Source: Acetobacteraceae bacterium (GTDB lineage: Bacteria; Pseudomonadota; Alphaproteobacteria; Acetobacterales; Acetobacteraceae). From it: DNA of 6,894 nucleotides. Positions 1-4,039 of the stretch are shown here, piece after piece (positions within the stretch are counted from its first letter, which is position 1; each line of letters begins with the position of its first letter). The position numbers were made by a program, and so were the translations under genes. Location of the stretch: NCBI GenBank assembly GCA_947476855.1, contig CANJSR010000271.1:1-6894 (forward strand). The letters run 5' to 3'. The notes under the pieces are model-generated. The model had not been told where the DNA came from. It ran no database searches and saw nothing but the letters and a program-made list of their open reading frames with translations.

Positions 1-509
1 AGCGGCTGGCCTCCTGCTCCAAGCCCACGATCGCGATGATCCGCGGCTGGTGCATCGGCGGCGGCATGGCCATCGCGGTGTGCTGCGACATGCGGATCGC
101 CTCCGAAGGCTCGAAATTCGGGATTCCGGCGGCGCGACTCGGTCTGGGCTACGGCGCGCTGGGTGTTCGCCACCTGATGGAACTCGTCGGCCCCTCCTAC
201 ACCAAGGAAATCTTCCTCACCGCTCGGCATTTCACCGCCGAGGAGGGCCGGATGATGGGCCTGGTGAACCGCGTGCTGCCGGACGCGGAGCTCGAGTCGT
301 ACACGCGGCAATACTGCGCGACGATCGGCGACAACGCGCCGATGACAATGAAAGCCCTGAAACGGACGGTCGCCGAACTGCTGCTGGGCGAAAAGGGCGA
401 CATGGATGTCTGCGCCGAGATGGTCCAGGACTGCTTCGACAGCCAGGATTTCATCGAGGGACGGCGGGCGTTCATGGAAAAGCGCCGGCCGGTGTTCCAG
501 GGGCGCTGA
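1..509 (+). CDS. Crotonase-superfamily protein (enoyl-CoA hydratase/isomerase-like), 3' part only
   Basis: The reading frame is open from the left edge (first whole codon at 3) and stops at 507-509, so the N-terminal part, including the first oxyanion-hole segment, lies outside the window. About 168 residues remain. They show the crotonase core: the second oxyanion-hole segment GWCIGGGMAIAVCCD, then RIAS, then FGIPAARLGLGYGALG, the helix VGPSYTKEIFLTARHF, MGLVNRVLPDAELE, and the usual C-terminal helix ending in FMEKRRPVFQGR. The family acts on acyl-CoA thioesters in the cytoplasm, typically in fatty or organic acid breakdown. Both glutamates that activate water in classical hydratases are replaced by alanine here: GGGCE is GGGMA (codon 69-71) and PE is PA (codon 129-131). 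The protein may therefore be an isomerase, decarboxylase, hydrolase or other crotonase-fold enzyme rather than a true hydratase. Family assignment is confident; substrate is unknown. A terminator follows directly. Confidence 0.9.
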   Translation, partial: RLASCSKPTIAMIRGWCIGGGMAIAVCCDMRIASEGSKFGIPAARLGLGYGALGVRHLMELVGPSYTKEIFLTARHFTAEEGRMMGLVNRVLPDAELESYTRQYCATIGDNAPMTMKALKRTVAELLLGEKGDMDVCAEMVQDCFDSQDFIEGRRAFMEKRRPVFQGR

Positions 510-535
510 CGCATCCATGCCAAAATGGAAATTAT

Positions 536-562
536 AAAGGGGCCTTCGGGCCCCCTTTCTTT
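536..562 (+). terminator. Intrinsic terminator after the crotonase-like gene
   Basis: A perfect 6-bp GGGGCC/GGCCCC stem (539-544 with 549-554) is closed by a stable TTCG tetraloop (545-548). AAA at 536-538 can extend the stem with TTT at 556-558 across a bulged C555, and the T-rich stretch continues to 562. It lies 27 bases after the stop codon, so it should end the upstream transcript and isolate the next gene. Confidence 0.85.
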
Positions 563-805
563 GATGCGTTCGGGACTCGGTCGAAGCATGTTGCACCGCA
601 GCGTATAGGGGCGGCCGTCGCTTGTACAGATCGTGATATTGGCGTGAAGAAGAACATATGGCCGTGTAGAGTCGGGGTGCCCGCGGCGCGGTATCCTGGT
701 CTTGACTGCGATTGTCTGATGTTTGGGTCGGACATAATCTTGGGCCTTGCCAGAATATCCGCGACATACTCTAGCATGACTTGAAAAAGGGGCATCTATT
801 TCGTG

Positions 806-840
806 GGATTGGTCGGTACATTTGTCTGCCGAGCCAATTC
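806..840 (+). other. Imperfect hairpin in the leader region
   Basis: Bases 806-816 can pair with 829-840: ATTGG (808-812) with CCAAT (834-838), and TCGG (813-816) with CCGA (829-832). G833 is bulged, and a G-U plus a G-C pair extend the base at 806-807/839-840. The loop is 12 bases (817-828). No T-run follows, so it is not a typical intrinsic terminator. It could be a structured leader element or a protein-binding inverted repeat. The pairing is seen directly; any function is inference. Confidence 0.35.
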
Positions 841-1124
841 GTGACGGAATATTGCGATGAATGTCCCGTGACGATTTAGTGCCATCCCTGAAATTTGCCT
901 TTTGTACCATGGGTTTTCTCGAAATTCGGCCCAAGTCTCGATTCAGGCCTATCAGCGCATTTAGCTATTGCACCAACGGTCTGGTGGTATATGATGCCCT
1001 CATCAAACAGGCTTCTTGGATTTGAGAGGCGCTTCTGGGTGCGGAAGGTTGTTGCGTTTTTTGGAACGCGTCTATCTTTCATCCCCAGGCCGGTGTCCTC
1101 AGGGCCCAGACAGTGATCGTGGAC

Positions 1125-1128
1125 GGAG
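1125..1128 (+). promoter_or_regulatory. Ribosome binding site of the RTX-like gene
   Basis: A GGAG core lies six bases before the ATG at 1135, a normal Shine-Dalgarno distance. It decides the start, which gives the mature-looking N-terminus MAVTVPGTGGG with no classical Sec signal peptide. Confidence 0.75.
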
Positions 1129-1134
1129 ATTGAA

Positions 1135-2703
1135 ATGGCAGTAACAGTTCCTGGTACCGGTGGTGGCATTGTCACTCTAACGGGTGGTGACGGCGATACC
1201 CTCGGACTCGCACAGCAGCTCTCCACCCAACTCACGGCACTGAGCATCAGCGGTTCGCTGCTGATTTCGTCCGACAGCCGCGGCGGCTCGGTCGCCGTAA
1301 CGGGCGCACCGACGGTCGTGGGCGGCACCCAGACCTATGTGGTCCTGAACGGTTCCGGCTCCGTTAACGCGACGGTCCCCGGCGGCTACGATTACATCAT
1401 CGGTGACAAGACCGCTCCTTCCACGATCATCGGCTCCAACACCACCGTCCTGACCAACACGGTTGGCGCCACGGTTGAGGTGACTGGTGCCAGCACGATC
1501 GCCGCGACCGGCGGTGATAACGTGCTTTCCGGCATCGGGACATATGTGATCTCCGCCGGTGACGGCGCCGACACGTTGCTCGGCACCGGGTCTGGCACGC
1601 TGGCCGGCGGTGGCGGCAGCAACGTCGTTGTCGCGATCGGCGCCAACACGATCATCTCTGAAGGCACCGCCGACCTCATCATCTCCGAGACCGGCAACAA
1701 CTCGGTCGTGTCGTCCGGCAGCAATGTTGGCATCCTCGGCGGCTCCGGTGAGATGTTCGTGTCGGTGTCCGGCAGCGGCGCCGTGGTGTCGGCCGGCAAT
1801 GCCCAGACCAACGCGACCACATCTGGCAGCGGCGGCAACTTCTTCGGCGGCGCCGGCAGCTCCGCTGGCGGCCTGAACGTCGTCGATGGCGGCTCGAACA
1901 ACACGATTTCGACCTTCGACTCCAACGTCAATATCAGCACCGGCGGCTCCAACGCCCTCGTGTTCGGCGGCACGGGCGCCCTGAACGCAGACCTCGCTGG
2001 CGCGAACGATACCGTCATCGGCGGTTCGGGTCCGGCGACGATCAACGCGTCCGGCAACGCCATGGTGTTCGGCGGCACGGGCCACATTGACTTCGTCGGC
2101 GGCACAGGAACGGCCACCCTGCTGGGTGGGACGGGCGGCTCCGAGAACATCAGGGTCGGTGCCGGCGGCGTGTTGTTCTCCGCGGGTACCTCCAACAGCT
2201 CGACCGTCACGGCCGGCGCTGGTGCGACCACGCTCTTCGGCGGCACGGGCAGCGACATCAACTTCGTCGGTTCGGGCACCGGGTTCATCTTCGTGGGTGG
2301 TTCTGGCCCGCAGACGATCAACGCCTCTGGCTCCTCGACCACCAACATCTTCTCCGGTGGTTCCGAGCCGAGCAGCGAGATCCGGATGATCGGCGGGTCG
2401 GGCGATGACCTGATGTTCGCTGGTCCTGGCTCCTCGACCCTGACCGGCGGTGGAGACGTTGACATCTTCGCCTTCTTCAACTCCTCGACCGATGGCCAGG
2501 GCAACGTCGTCACCGACTTCGACTCCAGCGGCGACATCGTGGTGTTCTCCGGCTACTCGACCACGCAGTCCGCTTCCAGCCTCCAGAACGCGGCCATCGT
2601 CAATGGCTCGGGTGTGACGCTGACCTTGTCGGACGACACGACCGTGACCTTCAGCAACCTGACCGCCGCGTCGCAGCTGAACGGCCGCATCCTCTACGGC
2701 TAA
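1135..2703 (+). CDS. Acidic Gly/Ser/Thr-rich RTX-like (calcium-binding beta-roll type) protein
   Basis: The 522-residue protein is dominated by Gly, Ser, Thr, Asn, Val and Ala. It has no Cys or Trp, only five Lys/Arg and one His, and over thirty Asp/Glu, so it should be strongly acidic. Many short GG-x-G-turn units (VFGGTG, LLGGTG, FVGGSG) alternate with hydrophobic strands, as expected of a stacked beta-roll or beta-helix. Good matches to the RTX nonapeptide GGxGxDxxx are few: GGSGDDLMF at residues 420-428, and partly GDGADTLLG at 142-150. The C-terminal part, DVDIFAFF (441-448), DFDSSGDIVVF (461-471), then a beta-rich tail, resembles the end domain of type I secreted calcium-binding proteins. 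There is no N-terminal signal peptide, which agrees with a C-terminal type I secretion signal, but no exporter genes are in the window. Residues 277-307 and 368-399 are a diverged internal repeat. Probable role: secreted matrix, adhesin or surface-layer-like protein. The exact function is unknown. Confidence 0.85.
   Translation: MAVTVPGTGGGIVTLTGGDGDTLGLAQQLSTQLTALSISGSLLISSDSRGGSVAVTGAPTVVGGTQTYVVLNGSGSVNATVPGGYDYIIGDKTAPSTIIGSNTTVLTNTVGATVEVTGASTIAATGGDNVLSGIGTYVISAGDGADTLLGTGSGTLAGGGGSNVVVAIGANTIISEGTADLIISETGNNSVVSSGSNVGILGGSGEMFVSVSGSGAVVSAGNAQTNATTSGSGGNFFGGAGSSAGGLNVVDGGSNNTISTFDSNVNISTGGSNALVFGGTGALNADLAGANDTVIGGSGPATINASGNAMVFGGTGHIDFVGGTGTATLLGGTGGSENIRVGAGGVLFSAGTSNSSTVTAGAGATTLFGGTGSDINFVGSGTGFIFVGGSGPQTINASGSSTTNIFSGGSEPSSEIRMIGGSGDDLMFAGPGSSTLTGGGDVDIFAFFNSSTDGQGNVVTDFDSSGDIVVFSGYSTTQSASSLQNAAIVNGSGVTLTLSDDTTVTFSNLTAASQLNGRILYG
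1963..2055 (+). repeat. Internal repeat copy 1 in the RTX-like gene
   Basis: This encodes residues 277-307, starting FGGTG and ending GGSGPATINASG. It matches copy 2 at 2236-2331 (about 91-92 residues later), with one residue difference in spacer length. The 15-base unit coding FGGTG is identical at 1963, 2068 and 2236, so the gene appears to have grown by in-frame duplication. Confidence 0.65.
2236..2331 (+). repeat. Internal repeat copy 2 in the RTX-like gene
   Basis: This encodes residues 368-399, starting FGGTG and ending GGSGPQTINASG, which differs from copy 1 by a single residue in that 12-residue end motif. The middle (14 versus 15 residues) has diverged strongly, so the duplication is old. 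Confidence 0.65.
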
Positions 2704-2730
2704 TCCGCCAGGTCACACTGGATGGAATGA

Positions 2731-2766
2731 AATCGGCCGAGGCTCACGCCTCGGCCGTTTTTCTTT
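2731..2766 (+). terminator. Strong intrinsic terminator of the RTX-like gene, possibly bidirectional
   Basis: A perfect 9-bp stem, CGGCCGAGG (2734-2742) with CCTCGGCCG (2749-2757), can be extended by C2743-G2748 to leave a TCAC loop. It is followed by TTTTT at 2758-2762 and a further CTTT. It lies 30 bases after the stop at 2703. Read on the minus strand, the same stem is preceded by AAAAA and followed by ATTTCATT. It can therefore also act, more weakly, on transcripts of the convergent methyltransferase gene that ends at 2799. Confidence 0.9.
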
Positions 2767-2798
2767 GCGCACCCCCAAAGCCAACGCGGGCAAGGGGC

Positions 2799-3923
2799 CT
2801 ATCGTCGACCGGTCAGCCGATGCCAGACTTTCTGCACCGGCGTCAGCACGGCGCGAATCAGCAACGCGGAATGCGCGATCTCGTGCATCCGTTGCTCCTG
2901 CCCCTCGATCGCTCCCAGCAACCGATCCAGTTTCCCCGAGACCTCTTTCATCTCTGGATCACTCTCCTTCTCCACAACCGGCGGGGCTGGCATCGCGGGC
3001 GCAGCCGAGGTCCCGCACAGCAGGTCGATCAGAACCCGTTGCTCCCGCAACTGGTCCATCATCAACTGCATACGCCGTTCCTGCAGGCTCTCGGTATCCG
3101 CGATCCGGGTCCCGCCGCGGCGGAGGAAGGCGAAGAACTCAAACCCTTCGGTCGGAGAGACACTCTCCAGCCGCCAGTCGATCATCCCCATCTGGCTGAG
3201 TTCCAGCATGATCAGGGCAAAGCTCGCCGGCGTCAGATACCAGCAGTGGAAGTCGACATAGGGGGCGGAGGGATCGTCCTTCAACGCGGTGACCATCGCA
3301 TGGGCGCTGCCGAACGTGTCCAGGAACCGCGGCGCGCCGGTGGCATGGCTGTTCCAGGCCAGCCCGCCATCAAGGCCCGTCGAGTAGGCCATGTGCGCCC
3401 AGACCGTCCGCACACCATGGCGCACGCGGCCGACCCGATGCGCCTCCAGGATGTCCCCGGTCGTTGTCGCGGGCTTCAGGCAGTCGAAGCAGAACCGCCG
3501 GTCCGGCAGCGCGAGCGCGATTACCCCGTCCGGGCGCAGCAGCCGCTCCGCCGATCGAAGGAAGGTGATCATGTCGGGCATATGTTCCAGCACATGGCTG
3601 GCGATCATGGTGTCGAACCGGCCGATCCATTCGGGCGCCACCGCCTGGTCCAGCGGTCCGTCGTGCCAGACCGTGTCCACCGACTCGATCCGGTTCACGT
3701 CGACATCGGCGCCGGCGTACTTCTCCCGCAGGGTGGCCTGGTCGGCGTGGTCGACCACATGCGTCAGCCAACCATCGGATTTCGGAGCGATCGGGTTATA
3801 TCCCGCGCCGACTTCGATGATCCTCGACTGGCGTGTCGACATGCTCAGCAGTCTGGCTGTGCGATCCAATGTCTGTGACACTTTCTTTATGATTTGGGGC
3901 GTATTCGGCTGTACGGCAGTCAT
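2799..3923 (-). CDS. Class I SAM-dependent methyltransferase with C-terminal coiled-coil-like extension
   Basis: The 374-residue protein has a Rossmann-type methyltransferase core: motif I IIEVGAGYNPIAPK (35-48) for SAM binding, an acidic residue after strand 2 in HVVDHAD (D58), ASHVLEHMPD (108-117), and LLRPDGVIALALPDRR (128-143). This is the Methyltransf_11/23-like pattern. The middle segment FCFDCLKPATTTGDILEAH (144-162) and HCWYLTPASFALIM (226-239) probably form the acceptor side. Residues about 277-300 and 323-350 are charged, heptad-like helices separated by an Ala/Pro-rich linker (307-316), suggesting a coiled coil or oligomerisation tail. The last residues are basic. It is divergent from a two-domain glycosyltransferase, so it may methylate a sugar or glycan terminus; that is inference. 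An in-frame TGA lies 12 bases upstream, so ATG 3921-3923 is the first available ATG. It has no good ribosome site of its own and is probably coupled to the mini-ORF at 3920-3940. Confidence 0.88.
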   Translation of the reverse strand: MTAVQPNTPQIIKKVSQTLDRTARLLSMSTRQSRIIEVGAGYNPIAPKSDGWLTHVVDHADQATLREKYAGADVDVNRIESVDTVWHDGPLDQAVAPEWIGRFDTMIASHVLEHMPDMITFLRSAERLLRPDGVIALALPDRRFCFDCLKPATTTGDILEAHRVGRVRHGVRTVWAHMAYSTGLDGGLAWNSHATGAPRFLDTFGSAHAMVTALKDDPSAPYVDFHCWYLTPASFALIMLELSQMGMIDWRLESVSPTEGFEFFAFLRRGGTRIADTESLQERRMQLMMDQLREQRVLIDLLCGTSAAPAMPAPPVVEKESDPEMKEVSGKLDRLLGAIEGQEQRMHEIAHSALLIRAVLTPVQKVWHRLTGRR

Positions 3924-3940
3924 GGTGAAGCGTCAATCAT
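3920..3940 (-). CDS. Six-codon leader mini-ORF (MIDASP) coupled to the methyltransferase
   Basis: On the minus strand, AAGG (3949-3946) is followed five bases later by ATG (3940-3938). The frame reads MIDASP and stops at TGA (3922-3920). That stop overlaps the methyltransferase start as ATGA. The only good Shine-Dalgarno in this leader belongs to the mini-ORF and not to the main gene, which favours translational coupling by re-initiation. It could also simply be a distant ribosome site used by the main ATG. The peptide itself need not have a function. Confidence 0.3.
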   Translation of the reverse strand: MIDASP

Positions 3941-4039
3941 CTTCACCTTGCGACGACTTCTGGAAGCTGGCATAGCACGGTCTTGTTGTCGCGCGGCCAT
4001 ATCCTGATCGTCGACCTTGCATCAGATAAGCGGCATTGG
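3941..4039. promoter_or_regulatory. Divergent control region between methyltransferase and glycosyltransferase
   Basis: About 100 bases separate the two divergently read genes, so their promoters must lie here or overlap the gene starts. On +, TTGCGA (3948-3953) with a 17-base spacer to CATAGC (3971-3976) is a weak sigma-70-like pair. No clear pair was found on -. Because the genes are back to back in so little space, they may be regulated together. Confidence 0.3.

Larger units (their letters stand above)
510..1134. other. Long intergenic region, probable promoter and leader of the RTX-like gene
   Basis: This 625-bp stretch holds the terminator at its left end and then no reading frame with a convincing ribosome site or recognisable protein. 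It is visibly less GC-rich than the flanking genes. Its contents are an imperfect hairpin at 806-840, a possible sigma-70-like pair TTGCCA (747-752) and TCTAGC (770-775) with a 17-base spacer, another -10-like CATAAT at 733-738, and a short inverted repeat GCGTT/AACGC at 1054-1058 and 1065-1069. The -35-like hexamer is good (5 of 6) but the -10 is poor (3 of 6), so no promoter is assigned firmly. It most likely controls the gene beginning at 1135. Confidence 0.5.

Noticed and set aside
197..934. 245-codon open frame on - crossing the crotonase-like 3' end, the terminator and the intergenic region
   Set aside because: It runs through a strong terminator hairpin, is antisense to a real gene and shows no family pattern.
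971..986. Short inverted repeat CACCA/TGGTG
   Set aside because: A 5-bp stem with a 6-base loop is expected by chance in this length and has no supporting context.
895..1116. 73-codon open frame on + just before the RTX-like gene
   Set aside because: It begins with TTG without a ribosome site, has no recognisable motif and lies in the lower-GC non-coding stretch. It is not excluded absolutely.
1963..2250. Repeated GC-rich 15-mers resembling a repeat array
   Set aside because: Spacing is irregular (105 and 168 bases) and in frame with the protein, so these are coding repeats and not a CRISPR or other DNA array.
1177..2537. Long open frames on the minus strand opposite the RTX-like gene (302 and 381 codons)
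   Set aside because: They are Pro/Ala/Val or Arg/Ala/Gly low-complexity translations that mirror the Gly/Ser/Thr repeats, have no recognisable domain, and overlap a gene with a clear ribosome site and family pattern.
2727..3878. 383-codon open frame on + opposite the methyltransferase
   Set aside because: It starts inside the terminator hairpin region and its translation is Arg/His/Gln/Pro-rich with no domain. The minus strand has clear SAM-binding motifs.
3983..4039. TTG start at 3983 for the glycosyltransferase
   Set aside because: There is no clear ribosome site, the 19 extra residues precede the GT fold without any family pattern, and an ATG exists at 4040. It is kept only as an alternative.
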